From Selaginella moellendorffii (lineage: Eukaryota > Streptophyta > Lycopodiopsida > Selaginellales > Selaginellaceae), in contig NW_003314473.1 of assembly GCF_000143415.4 (NCBI RefSeq), forward strand, positions 1 through 46,685: a DNA stretch of 46,685 bases, given 5' to 3'. Shown one piece after another: positions 34,520-45,736 of the stretch. Each line of letters opens with the position of its first letter. Positions within the stretch are counted from its first letter, which is position 1. The notes under the pieces were generated by a model. It was not told where the DNA came from and searched no databases. It was given only the letters and a program-made list of their open reading frames with translations. The position numbers were made by a program, and so were the translations under genes.

Positions 34520-34686
34520 CCGTCCCACGGTGCATGGATCGACCGGAGTCACGAACTCCGAGGAATCGGGGATCCCCGCCCTCACCCGCTCGTGGGGAGT
34601 CCCGGATCCGTCGACGGGTATACCGATCATCGGGATCCCACGCATCGTGGTCGGATCCCCCTTCAAGATCACCGCAGTCCCCCCCC
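34520..34686 (+). CDS. nad2: NADH dehydrogenase subunit 2, exon 3
   Basis: Encodes RPTVHGSTGVTNSEES, then TGIPIIGIPRIVVGSPFKI and TAVPP. It aligns with CSMIYGSTGATHFDQL and SGIFMGILFIAVGFLFKITAVPF; the HGST (YGST), VGSPFKITAVP block is unmistakable. Length 167 nt against 161 in angiosperms. It starts with the third base of the split Gly codon and ends with the first base of the His codon of PFHMW, the phases of nad2i542 and nad2i709. Confidence 0.9.
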
Positions 34687-36232
34687 GCTCCGAGCGGTCT
34701 CTCCAACCAACCGCCACCCCGCCCTTGCTGTCGGAGAGGAGCAGCCCCAACCCGCTCCTGCTGAATGGGGCGCCAACCCGCCGGCCACACCCCACTGCAC
34801 ACCAGGCAGGAGAGAACCCCGCCGACCGCAGCCAGCAGCGACACTCCGACCACCGCCCACTGGCCGGCGGGACATGGGGGTGTCGGGCTCGCACCGAGGT
34901 GGGTTTCGTTACCCGGATCTCCCACCAGGTGCCCACTGTCTCCGTTCGCCCTGCTGGGCCCTGTGCGGTTTTGTGCTCCTCTGGCTTTTTGCCGCTTCCC
35001 CGATGGCTTTTGGCTCTAGAAGAACCCTATGCCCGGGCCCAAGCCCACCCGACGACCCGCGACGACCGCCGATGACCCCACCCTCTTGACTGACACGATC
35101 CTCTCCGGCTGGAGACGGGTCCGGTGGGGAGTGGTGCGCGGATGACTGCTGGGGGGGTTCCAGCAGAGCCCGACGACCCCGCCCGTCATTCCCCGTACCG
35201 GCGGTCGGGGGAACCTCCCTTCTTGGCTGCAGTCATCGGTCGTGTCCCGTCCGATTGCAGTGTATGCACACCGCCAGGGTGTTGAAGAGACCCGATTGCG
35301 GTTGCCCCCTGCAGACGATCATCGTCGAGGATCTCCGCTGCGGGCGGAAATGGAGAGGGCCGCTACGGCCGGCTACGGGCAGAGAGGTCGCCGCCCACCC
35401 CGGCGAGATCGGGCGGAGTACCCCGACCCCGATAACGGCTCGACCCATCCACCGCTATCGGCCCCTCGGATACGGCTATCGGTTTGATGTCGGCTCGCCC
35501 GCTCCGGCTATCCCCCCCATGCCATGACCGGAAAACCCCACGGGAAGGCGCGGGGTCGGCTCTTCCCGATCCGGATCCAGCAGGTGGGGTGGACAGGGAG
35601 CCGGTCGATCGGGGTGGGAGGGGGGGAAGGCCAGAAGCAGGACGGCTGGCACGGCTCAAACCGATCATCCGATGTCACACCGTGCGCGGCACGACGATCG
35701 AAAAGCCCAAGAAGGGGTGTCTGAGCACATACAGTGTGGAGGCGACTCGGAGGGAGGGCGGCACGGGAGGTGTTCGTCGTTTTGAGGTGTGCCGGCGGTC
35801 GGTGAGCCGCACGAGGAAGGAGGCCCCCGCCGCGTTCGGGGTTTCCCGCCCCGTCCCACGCCCGACCGGCCCCCTCCGGTCCGTGTCGCCGGCTTCCCCC
35901 GTCCGTATCCGGGCGGGTGGGCAGACGTCCCCCGCCGGTTGACCCGCAGACCGGGTGTCCGCCGCGGGCCGGGCAGAGTGCCGCACTCTGCGCGTATGGA
36001 CTCTTTCCCCGGGCTGTCGACAAAACCCCGCGCGGGCCATTTCCGAGGGTGCCCTGACGTGCAGAGCAAGCAGTCCGACACCGAGGAGCCGCATGATCGG
36101 ACCAACGGCCACGCACGGTCGACAGGGAGAGGTCAAAGGGCGGTTTTTCGCTATGCTGCCTATAGAGGGGAACCGCCGTCAACAGGCCCCCCCTCCTCTC
36201 GGGTATCCCCAGCCTTCCAGCACCGATCCTCT
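34687..36232 (+). other. Group II intron 3 of nad2 (nad2i709 position)
   Basis: 1,546 nt. Domain V at 36086-36120 (GAGCCGCATGATC ... CCACGCACGGTC). The A of GAGCC faces a C, which C-to-U editing would convert to an A-U pair. The following 112 nt form a long domain VI. The inferred 3' end (CT) is not AY, so the boundary may be off by 2 nt. Confidence 0.75.
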
Positions 36233-36353
36233 ATATGCGGGCACCCGATGTTTACGAGGGTCCACCCACACTGGCCACGGCATTCCCCCCCACTGCACCC
36301 AAAATAGCTATCCCCGCGAATATGGTCCGTGTGCCGAACCATCGTTCCCATGA
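36233..36353 (+). CDS. nad2: NADH dehydrogenase subunit 2, exon 4
   Basis: Encodes MRAPDVYEGPPTLATAFP, then PTAPKIAIPANMVRVPNHRS, matching [41 protein letters not shown].YEG is the conserved motif of this antiporter-like family. The CGG after Met is edited to Trp. In angiosperms this sequence continues without a break; here it stops after GA of codon ~276, where an extra intron is inserted. Confidence 0.9.
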
Positions 36354-38108
36354 TGCGTCACTCCGACCGGCAGCAGACAGGGGGTCTTCTGTTGTTGTGG
36401 ACGCGGCGCTGCCCGCGGTCGGGGACACGGGCTTGTTCATTCTTGTGAGCATCGGCGCGTCCGGAGCGGCGCATTGGGAGGGGGGCAGCACGAAGAAACC
36501 AGGAGCCCCTTCGCCATGCCCCGCCGACCCAGCCAAAGCAGGGGAGGGAGCGCCACCGAGCACAAGGCCCAAACACCCCGCCGAGGATCATGGCCGGAGG
36601 ATAGGTGCACCCAAAACCGGCTCACGAGGGTGGAGCTCCTCGTGAGACTCTCGCAGCGGGCACGCCGAGCACGACGGCTTTTTCGGACTGGGTTGACCGA
36701 CGAGCCTTCAACACGAACGAGCGAGCGAGCGAGGGGTTTGGAGTGCGATGATCCGAGCGGCTCGGGCCGACGGGGCGTCTTCTGGAGGAGAGGCTGCTCC
36801 GTGGGCGGCTCCTCCCCTTTTGGGCTGAACCCACTGCCCGGGAGAGAGCGGGCAGCAGGCTGGGGTTTTGCCCGATAGACGGCCAACAGCACCCGGAGAT
36901 GGGCCGGCGGACGACCCGCTGCTGGCTGCCCCCCCAGAGCCGGTCGACCCGCTTTGTTTCCCCTGCCCGCCCCACCGCACCCCACACCATCACCACTCAC
37001 CCTCCTCGACTCCCACCCTACTACACCACGGTTGGGCGGAACCGGCAGCGGCTGCAGCGGGGAGCGGGGGTGCTCTCCTCGGCGGAGTGGGGCGGGGCAC
37101 GGCTGGTCATGGGCCGGGGCGGATCCGCAGAAGACCGGGTTTCCGCCAGCGGTGACCCGTGTCGCCGCTCGCCTGTCGGGGATGGTGTTCCCGCAAGCTG
37201 CTCCCCGGCACGAGGTCGGCGGGCGATACCCCGGCCCGGGCGCTGGGGCCCAAGCCCGGGGAGAGCGGTCGGGCGGGGGGAGCGCACCCGAGAGTGGCTG
37301 GGTCGGGGGTGACGACGGGGGCGGCAGCGGGTGGGGTTTTCGGGGGTCCTCAGGGTGGAGAGCGGGTCAATCGAGGCGGGGGGGCTGTGTGGGCCGCGGG
37401 GAGTGCCCTATCATCATTCTTGCACTGTGAAGACCCCCCAAAAACCCGTGCTCGGAGCAACTCGCCGTGTCCCGCTGGTTGAGGACTCGAATCGGGGTGC
37501 AGTCGACTGACCGGGTTCCGACCGTGGCGGTCGCCGGGTTCGCACTGCCCGCCGAGCGGCCGCCGGAGGCAACCCGCAGGGCGACCCGCACCCGTGTGGG
37601 GTCTGCGCAGTGGCCGCCGGTTTCGGTGAGCGTGGGGGATATTGGGACCCGATAGAGCACCTGCACGACTATTCCACCATAGGAGGACAGCCCAGAATAT
37701 GGGTATCCAGACGGCGCCGACTACCGGACAGAAAGGGGCGCCAACCCGGGGCGATCCGGGGGAGAGCGGGCAGGGCGGTCGGCTTGAACGGGCGGTGGGG
37801 ATGGTGGTAAAACCGAGAGGAGGGTGGGGTTTCAGTGCGCGGCTGGGGCGCTGGCCCGGTCGTCGGGCGGATGGTATCGGCGGGTGCTTCGCTGTGTGCA
37901 CGACCGCCACCCTCATCGGTCGGGGCATGACCCCCTACCCGTACGTTGACCATCCCGCCGCGACTGACGGGGAGCATGACCCCCCCCGACCCGGTAGGTA
38001 CCGCGGCCGGTGGGTCGCGGGTCGCTCCTTCTGCCCGGGAGCCGCATGCGGGATGATCGCCGGTCTGGTTCTCCGGCTTGTTGGGTCTGGTGCGGCCGTC
38101 GGGGGGAT
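36354..38108 (+). other. Group II intron 4 of nad2 (extra intron near codon 276, nad2i830 type)
   Basis: 1,755 nt. It interrupts an exon that is continuous in angiosperms. Domain V at 38039-38071 is a clean 33-nt hairpin (GAGCCGCATGCGG ... CCGGTCTGGTTC), followed by a compact 37-nt domain VI ending in AT. The 5' end is TGCGT. Confidence 0.8.
37777..37798. repeat. Dispersed repeat shared with 43914-43935 (22 nt)
   Basis: Begins GGTCGGCTTGAACGGGCG; identical in both places, direct orientation. This copy is in nad2 intron 4, the other in the right-hand spacer. Confidence 0.85.
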
Positions 38109-38784
38109 TCATGATCGGCAACCACCCTCGCTCCCCGCCAGCATCGGACCAATGATCCCGGGAACAGTAGCGGCCATGGCCCAGCAAAAAGCCAAAAGAC
38201 CTGCTGCCCACAGTCCCATTGGCCATGTCGGTCACCCCCGTATCGGCTTCGCGGGGGGGACCACAATGGAGGGCATTCAACCACCACCGATTGGCCCATC
38301 GACCCATCTGTCCATGACGGTGAATGCACCCGGTCCGCCCCGCGCTGTACGGCCGGTCCGGAGCCAATACCTGGGCGATCCGGGCGCGTTCGGCAAACCC
38401 CATCCTCCATCCGCCATCACCCCCTCTCCTACGACGTCTCCATACGCGGGAATACCGCCGTTAGCCGGATCCCGCAGCAAATCCCATCCGCCTCCTGGGG
38501 CTATCCGTTGCGGGGCCGACGTGCCCGCCGGTCTGGGAGTGGTCACTAGCGCTATCAGTCGTTCTCACCACCCACGGCCGGTGAAACCCATGTATTCCGA
38601 CCTTCCCGGGGAGCACATGATCCCACCCCGACTCGATCGTGACAACCCCATCGTCCCAGCCATCACTGTCGCCCGTACCACACCGATGCCCCCACATACC
38701 CCCCCGCTGTTCCCAGTTACCCACTATATGGCCATGGGGCCCTCTGCGGAGAGTGGAGTGGGTTTTTCGGGGAGCGTGGCATGA
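38109..38784 (+). CDS. nad2: NADH dehydrogenase subunit 2, exon 5 (last)
   Basis: Encodes SIGPMIPGTVAAMAQQKAKR and PAAHSPIGHVGH, GGTTMEGIQPPPIGPSTH, YLGDPGAFGKPHPPSAIT, SPTTSPYAGIPPLAGSRSK, GVVTSAISRSHHPRPVK and FPVTHYMAMG. Each aligns in order with plant Nad2 (AAMAQTKVKRLLAYSSIGHVGY, IEGIQSLLIGIFIY, IADLGALAKTNPILAIT, SYAGIPPLAGF, VTSVI..FYYIRLVK, SVTHQMALSL). The last angiosperm intron (nad2i1282) is absent. The stop is a genomic TGA at 38782, giving about 13 extra C-terminal residues. Total nad2 coding length is 1,518 nt (505 residues). Confidence 0.95.
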
Positions 38785-39343
38785 CACAGCAGGGAGGGGG
38801 CGCACACCCACCGATACCTGCTCCTGCGAACGAGCGACGGCGGAAACCCCCGAAGCAGCCAGGAGGGTGTGTTGTGCGGCTTCGCCCACTGGCGCAAGTG
38901 GGGACAGACAAGACCACCCAACAAACTCGTCCGTCGTACCCAGCACGGGCCCGAGACGGTGCAGACACTGTCTCACTTGCTTGTGTTCCTCGTTCCGCCC
39001 CCCTCCCTTCGTCGCCAAACCGTTTGTTTGCGGTGTGCTTGCTGGTCCCAATCCTCCGCTCCCGGTCGTCCTTTCTTCGACCCTCCTGGGCCCAGAAGGG
39101 GCGGGCGAGCCGCTCTGCCCTCCAGCAGCCCGAGCGGGCACACTCCCCCTCCGGCGGCCCCCATCTCCCCGCCGGCGTACGCGGTGGGTCGTCCTCCGTC
39201 CACTGCCCCGCCCAAGCCGGATGATGGGGGCCGGTTCGGTGGGATGGCCTCCCCGTGGTTGGTCGTCCCCCGACTCGGACATCCGGTGCAGACAGCCCCG
39301 GCTTCCACTCCCGAGCGCCGTGGTGACACCGATCGCCGGTGGT

Positions 39344-39371
39344 CGGCCGGGGAGCAGCAGACGACCGACGG
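39344..39371. repeat. Dispersed repeat shared with 30428-30455 (28 nt)
   Basis: Second copy of the 28-nt direct repeat. Confidence 0.85.
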
Positions 39372-39751
39372 TTGTTCATCCCGCCGACCATTCCCCCTAA
39401 GCCCCGCTTTCCCCAAAAACCCGTCCGTGCCCCCGTGGCCGTGTACCCGCCCACCGTCGGCGCCTCCCACCCCGGACCGGCTTTCCTCCCATGGCCAAAC
39501 CCCAAAAACCCGCCAACGCGGGCTGCCCGTGCTGGGCGGGGTGGTCCGAGCGAGCCGCTGCGGGTGCTGGTCCCACCGGGGACCGTGTTAGCGTTTCCGG
39601 TTTTCCCCCATGACCCGAGCCGGCCCCGGCGATGTCCACCCTCTGCCCTTTGCCGCTCCCGGGCCGGTTTACTACACCCCCATCCGACCCGCCCGACCGG
39701 CTCGGTTTCCCTAAACCCCCAAAAACCGAGGCGAGGGAGGGAAAAGGAGGG

Positions 39752-39776
39752 AGGAGGAGGAGGAGGAGGAGGAGGA
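39752..39776. repeat. (AGG)8
   Basis: Trinucleotide run in the right-hand spacer. Confidence 0.92.
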
Positions 39777-40292
39777 TACCCGCCGCTGCCATGGCCCTTT
39801 CCCAAACCCGCCGCAACGAACCACCCGGATGACCCGACGACGGACGATATCACTGGCTGCTGGGGTGGAGCCGAGCGGGATGCGCGGTTCGGCCGCCTTG
39901 TGGGCCACCGCCCGCCCACCCAGCCGTGCGGGGTGTGGGATGCGGGCGGGGATACCCGGTCATCGTGTGCTGCCCCGTTTTCGGTGCGGCTGGCTTTTGT
40001 TGGGGGGTCATGGCGCCCACCAGCAGTCAAAACCGGACGACCGGCTTTCCTCCCATGGCCAGTGCCCGGGTTTTCCTTCGGTCTGGCCATTGGGGCCAGG
40101 ATCAGCGCCGTCCGTCGCACACGGACGGGGTTTTGGGGGGTAAACGAAAGCGGGCCGTTCGCCCTCCGCCGGAGGGAGGAGCACTGCCCGCCCCGCCGGC
40201 CATCGTGGCGGCCGTCTCTCCCTTCCCGGCTTTGGCGCCGTCCGGCCACCGACCAGCAGATCCTCCGGCCGGGGTTCCCGCCGAGCCCGGTG

Positions 40293-40321
40293 TGATCGTG
40301 CCCTCCCCGATTCCGACCATA
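40293..40321. repeat. Fragment of nad3 exon 3 in spacer
   Basis: 29 nt matching 19619-19647 in nad3 exon 3 with one mismatch, encoding I-V-P-S-P-I-P-T-I. A CGATATCGAT palindrome follows at 40350-40359. It looks like a short duplicated exon piece. Confidence 0.65.
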
Positions 40322-40809
40322 CCCACTAGCGGGCGTGCCGCAAGCAAGTCGATATCGATATCTCGTCGGTCTTCCGCCGGTCGGGGGCCGACGAACGAAA
40401 AGCCGTGCACCGAATCACCGGTCTTTCCCCGCCGGCACCGCCCCGAACCCCCATCCCGGTTTTCTTTCCTTCCCCCCTCCGTCGATGGATGAAGGCCCCC
40501 CCATCGGTTGGGTTGTTGCGGCAACAATCACTCACTTTCCCCCAAACCGGGTCTCTCTCTTCGGCCGGTGTGTGGCCCTCTCTGGTCCCGCTCGGGCTGC
40601 TGGGGGGCATTGGGCGGTAGAAACACGGTCGGGCCAACCCCCGCCGGCCGGGCCCCGACCGCTCGCTGTGCACACACCCCGCCGGGCCGTGCGGCGCACA
40701 CCGGACGACCGGCTTCGGCTCCCGCCCAAACCAGCCAGAGAGTACGCGCGGCCATGGCCGTCCTCCAAACCCTTCCACTCCCGCCCGAAGAACCGGCACT
40801 CGCTCCACC

Positions 40810-40833
40810 GCTGCTGCTGCTGCTGCTGCTGCT
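40810..40833. repeat. (GCT)8
   Basis: Trinucleotide run in the right-hand spacer. Confidence 0.93.
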
Positions 40834-41059
40834 CCTCCCTCCTCTCCTGGCCGGCCCCCGCCCCGCCCGCCCACACGGGCCACACGTTTCCGCGTGCGTT
40901 TGGATCGTGTCGCGTGTCGCTCTGCTGGCTGGTCGAACCGGACGACCGGCCGGACCTCGCCGACGACCGGATCGGCGGGGGCTCTCCCAAAACCGTGTGC
41001 ACGCCCCCGGCGATGGTGATGAGGCTCTCTGGTCTGCTGCTGTCTCGTGCGGGGGGTTT

Positions 41060-41137
41060 GAAGAAGAAGAAGAAGAAGAAGAAGAAGAAGAAGGCGGCGT
41101 GTTGTCCTTCTTCCTTCCTTCCTTCCTTCCTTCCTTC
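41060..41137. repeat. (GAA)11 and (CTTC)n
   Basis: GAA units at 41060-41092, then CTTC units at about 41108-41137. Confidence 0.94.
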
Positions 41138-42410
41138 CCCGCCGGTCGGTCCGAGCGCCGCTGCTTGGAGGAAGGGGCGGGTCGGGGGTTTTCTTCAATC
41201 GTGTCCAGCTCATTCCCGCCTTCGCGGCGTTCGCCCTAATAACTACGTCCGCTTGCTTTCGTTCGGCACCGACGACCGGGCGGGCGGTGCGATCGGGGCG
41301 CTCGACACGATCGATTGGCGTGACGGGGTCGGGGTGTGCGGTTTTTCGCGGATCCGCTAATCGAAAACCCCTTCCGGTGTGGCGCACACCCCCGCCTTTC
41401 GGGTGCGACCGGGGGCGGGCGGAAGGAAAGTGCAAAACCCAACAACCGTGCCACCGGGCGTCGTCGGCGGGGTGGACCCAGTGGTTTGAACCTCCCCGTT
41501 TTCGGTGCGTGGGCCGCCCCCGGGAAGAGCGTGAGCGTGGAAGCCGATGATGATCATCGTCGCTATCCGGCCGGGGCGAGAGCCCCACCCGCAGAAGAAA
41601 CAACCCTGCCTGCTCGCGCTGTTTGCACCCAACCCCCCCACAGAGCACTGGCGATGATACCAGGTACACCCCGCCAGCGGCGCCCAAGCCCCCCGTCCAC
41701 GTCGTGGTCGACGAAAAGCCCCTTCTCCCTCCGACGAGGAGGAGGAGGAGCGGGCGGGGGTCGACGCGGGCCACGCCCCCGAAGACGAGTGCACTGCTGC
41801 TTGTTTTGGGCCAGCGCGGATCGATTGGAATGTGTGCCGCGGACGGAGGAAAAGCGGGAAGCAGCGGAGGTGTCTCGAGCGGCGACCACCACCACCCAAA
41901 GCAGCGGCGAGAGTGACTGGCCCAGATGGCGGGGAGTGCCGCCGGGCGGAGGACGGCCGCGCCGGGGTCACGCGACTGCGCGGGTGGTTTACTTACCTGC
42001 TGGAATCCGGAGCAGCTTGTTGGATGATGCCGTGTTGGGCGGAAGTAGGGGCGGGGTATCATCGAAGAAGAACACACCCCGCCGGCCGAACAACGGGCGA
42101 TGAAGAAAAGGAACACGCCGACGAGCTCGTGGGGTGTTCCGCCGGGCATGGGGTGTGCGGCTGCTTCGTCGGTGGTCGGCTCGGGGTCGTCATCAAACGC
42201 CGAAGACAGTGGTCTCCGCGGTGTCGAGCACCGGTCGGGGGCATGATGATGCCGCCGCCCCCCAACCAAGGACGCCGACAACGGAGCAGGCAGCTCCTCG
42301 GCCTAAACACACACCCGTGCAGGCAGTCGGCTTGCTTTTCGTCGTCGGCCCGGTCGTCGGGTTCGGCCCCCGCCCCCCGTTCAAGCCGGCCCGATCCTTC
42401 CTTGATGGAT

Positions 42411-42436
42411 GATTGATTGATTGATTGATTGATTGA
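42411..42436. repeat. (GATT)6
   Basis: Tetranucleotide run in the right-hand spacer. Confidence 0.93.
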
Positions 42437-43913
42437 AGAGATAGAGGCCGGCTATCGATCGATCGGGGTCTTCGATGGCGGGTTTCGCCCCCCAGGCACT
42501 CCCCGCCGCTTGGGATGGTCCTCGCCGGGGGTGGGGGCCGCACACCCGCCCCGGTCCGGGTCGGTATGCGCATCGTCGGCTCGGTTGGCCCATCCGCTGC
42601 CCGGACTCGGAGGCAAAGCCGCCCCGCCTCCGATCGCCCTCGGCCCACCACTCCCCCCAGCCGCGGCGGGTCGGTCTCGGCCTTTCGCCCACACCACCCG
42701 GTTTTGCGTGCCACTGGGTTCACTGCCGCACGGCGGGGGCCAAGCGGAGCACCTCCCTCTGTTTCCCCGCCCCGACTCAAACCCCACCCCGCTCTCGACG
42801 GTCTGCTGTCCGTCTCTCTCTGGCTGGACGGGGTTTCCGACGACAATGAGGCCCGCCGAGGAGGTGCATACCACTTCCTCTTCCCAGACGTCTGTCCATC
42901 GGCTATCTGCGGCGGTGCTCCCGTCCGTTTCCGGGTGTGCTTGCTGTCCACTCCCCGGGTAGGGTCTGCACACCGACGCACTCTGCTGCGTCTTCCAGAC
43001 TCGATTCGCGCTGGGTCTGCTGGCTGCTCCCCCGAGCGCCGGGAAACCGGCACACGCACCCGCCCCGATCGATGCCCCTCCTCGCCGGGTGGGTGCGCCC
43101 CCGGACGAGCCGCCCAACACTCCCGATTTCCGGGGAGGCCCGCCCCCCCATGACAGGGAGTGGTGGCGGTCGGGGTGGAGCCGATCGACCCAGTATACCA
43201 TTTTTGGCTGTCTAGAGGCCTCTGTCGAGCCGCCCGACTGATAGATGGTTGTGTGCCTTATTTGTCGCCGCTAGGAGGCCTTCGAACGCCTTTGAGAGGC
43301 CATTTTTGAGGCTCTTCCGGGCCGGGTCCTCTTGCCCCAGGGGAGCTGCTCCTTCCACCCAAGCCGACTCGACCGCTCGAATCGGCGGGGGTGTTTCGGC
43401 CGACCGCGGCGCCGCTATCGGTGTGACCGTCGGTTCCGATCGACCCACTGCCACCCGCCCACTCTTTCGGTCGTCGCCAACCGCCCGCTCCTCCCTTCTC
43501 ACCCCACCCCGCCGCACACGGCCCACGAAAACCGACATCGTGTGTCTTTCGTCGGTGGGAATCAAGTCGAGCTCCGGCTCTGGGGCAACCTTCTTTCTTT
43601 CCCCCGGGCGATCGGCGATTCCCGCTCCGGGTTGGGGGGTGGTATCGGAGACGAGCCGAAAGCGGACATCCCGCCGCATGGGCCGCCGTCCCGCGGGTGG
43701 GGTGGTTAGCCGATTTCCGACTATCGTTTCTGTCCGAGGGGGGAGGACTGCCTCGGTTTACCGTCTCTGGCCATCCAGTTAGGGGCAGCCCCGTCTCTCT
43801 TCTCTCCTGGCCGGAACCCCCGCCCGCCTCGGTCCGGGCATGGGCGGGGAGCTCCACTCGGGCAGCCCCGGCGAACGGCACACCGGCCGGGGGGATGGTG
43901 TGGGTGTGGCGCG

Positions 43914-43935
43914 GGTCGGCTTGAACGGGCGGTGG
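43914..43935. repeat. Dispersed repeat shared with 37777-37798 (22 nt)
   Basis: Second copy of the 22-nt repeat. Confidence 0.85.
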
Positions 43936-44293
43936 CGACAATCGAGCTCTCCGCCCCCCGGTTGGAGCTGTTCCGCCCCGCTTTGCCTATCCGACCTTTT
44001 CTTCCGCGTATCATCCCCGCACTCCCAGCGGATCATCGAAGAACCTCCCCCCAAACCCACCCGAGCGGCGATCACCTTCGGCGGATCGGCGGGTGTCGAA
44101 AAGCTCGAGCCTCCCGCGCCGCCCCACACCGGCTGGTGCTCCCGACGCGCCCAACAGCCGGCCGTTTTGGGGCTGGTTTACCCGTTGTTCGTCCGAAAGC
44201 CAGTGCGGGTGCCGGGCAGCAGTGGAACGAACCGCCGATACACCGTAAAGCCGGGAAGAAGGCGCATTTCCCCGCTCGGCAGACGGCCCACCC

Positions 44294-44323
44294 TTCTTCT
44301 TCTTCTTCTTCTTCTTCTTCTTC
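44294..44323. repeat. (TTC)10
   Basis: Trinucleotide run in the right-hand spacer; a GAA run is at about 44573-44591. Confidence 0.94.
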
Positions 44324-45663
44324 CGCCCGGGCTGGTTTCCGCGGCTGGTGCTCCTCCCTGTTTCGCCCGGCCGTCGGAGTGGGGCTCGTCGGGAGCACCA
44401 GCCGGGCGGGGGTGCGTCGTCGACCGGTAGGCCGTCCGGCGGGTCCTCCGACGGCCGCTGCCGCCGATGGCAGCATGACTGGGTGTCGACGGGCGGGCAC
44501 GACTGTCCTGCCTGGGCCATACCCCCGCGCTCGGGGTCGTCGGTGTTTCACTTTCCCAGGGAAGGAAGAAGGAGAAGAAGAAGAAGAAGAATCGGCGCAC
44601 AGTCACTGGTTTTCCGACGCCCAAAACCGCACGAGACGGTCGTCCCCGCCGGCCGAAAGGGGCTGCTCCCCGTCCCGCGGAGGGCAGCACAGCTCCAGCG
44701 CGGTTTTGGCCGTTCCACCCCCGACCGATGAGGGGCGGCCAACCGCCAGGGAGGGAGCAGCACCACTGTCTGCTGCCCCATCGTCGGCGCGGGCAGACGC
44801 CTCCCAGCCAGAGAGGGGAGGGAGGAGGGCGAACGGCTTCTTCGGCCGCCCCACGCAAAAACCAGCGGAGAGCGGAAGAAGCGCCGATGTTTGCTGTGGC
44901 CCGCCCCACGCCGACCGGTGGGCGGCCGTCGGTGGGATGGGGGAGAAGCCGACGACGGGCGTGCCCGCGCCCAAGGCGAGACGGCCCCCGGCCGAGCGCA
45001 GCAGACGGCGTCACAAACCCCACTCGGGGGTCGGGAGAGCAGAGGGCGGGCGCACAGTGAGTGACATGTGCGGAGATCGCCGCCGGGTGCAGCAGCACTC
45101 ACCCGGTTGGTGCACTCACTGAGCCCGAGCCGGATCAGGGAGAGGTTACCCTGGGGATCGGGGATACGGCGATGGTGGGAATCGTGACTCGTCACGGCAC
45201 CGGGGCGGCGTGGAACCACCCGCAGTGGGGTGACCACATGGGGGGGGCGCTGGCGGCGATTCCGGCGCTGTCGGTCATGGGCTTGGAGACGATCCTCTCG
45301 ATATCGATTTTGGGGGGTTTGGCCGGAGGACCGGCGATCATATCAATCACCGCCGGGGTCCGTCGTCCGCCGACTCCCCCCACCCCGGCGATCGGCACAC
45401 CGAACCGGCGTATGCCCGCACGAGCGAGACGGACACCAGCCGCAGCCACAGCCACAGCAGTCGATCGATCCGACGAAAAGCGGCTCCTCTCCCCGCCCAC
45501 GCACCCGGCCCCACACCACTCCCGGCGGCACACGATTGGACCGCACTGCACGTCGGCTATCCCCCCAGCCAGCCCCCCTTTCCGATCGACCCGCTCGCCG
45601 CCCAGAGACACAGCAAACCAGGTGCCCCCGGGTGAATGGAGTCCCCCAGCTTCGGTGTCAATC

Positions 45664-45732
<69 letters not shown>
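45664..45732. repeat. (AAT)11 and (CT)15
   Basis: AAT units at 45664-45696, then CT units at about 45703-45732. The AAT run is the most AT-rich stretch of the window. Confidence 0.95.

Positions 45733-45736
<4 letters not shown>

Noticed and set aside
35440-35520. GATGTCGGCTCG, similar to a conserved large-subunit rRNA motif
   Set aside because: Neighbouring invariant rRNA segments are absent; it lies within nad2 intron 3.
39868-39890. GAGCCG...CGCGGTTC resembling domain V
   Set aside because: Only 23 nt, too short for domain V, and no exon follows.
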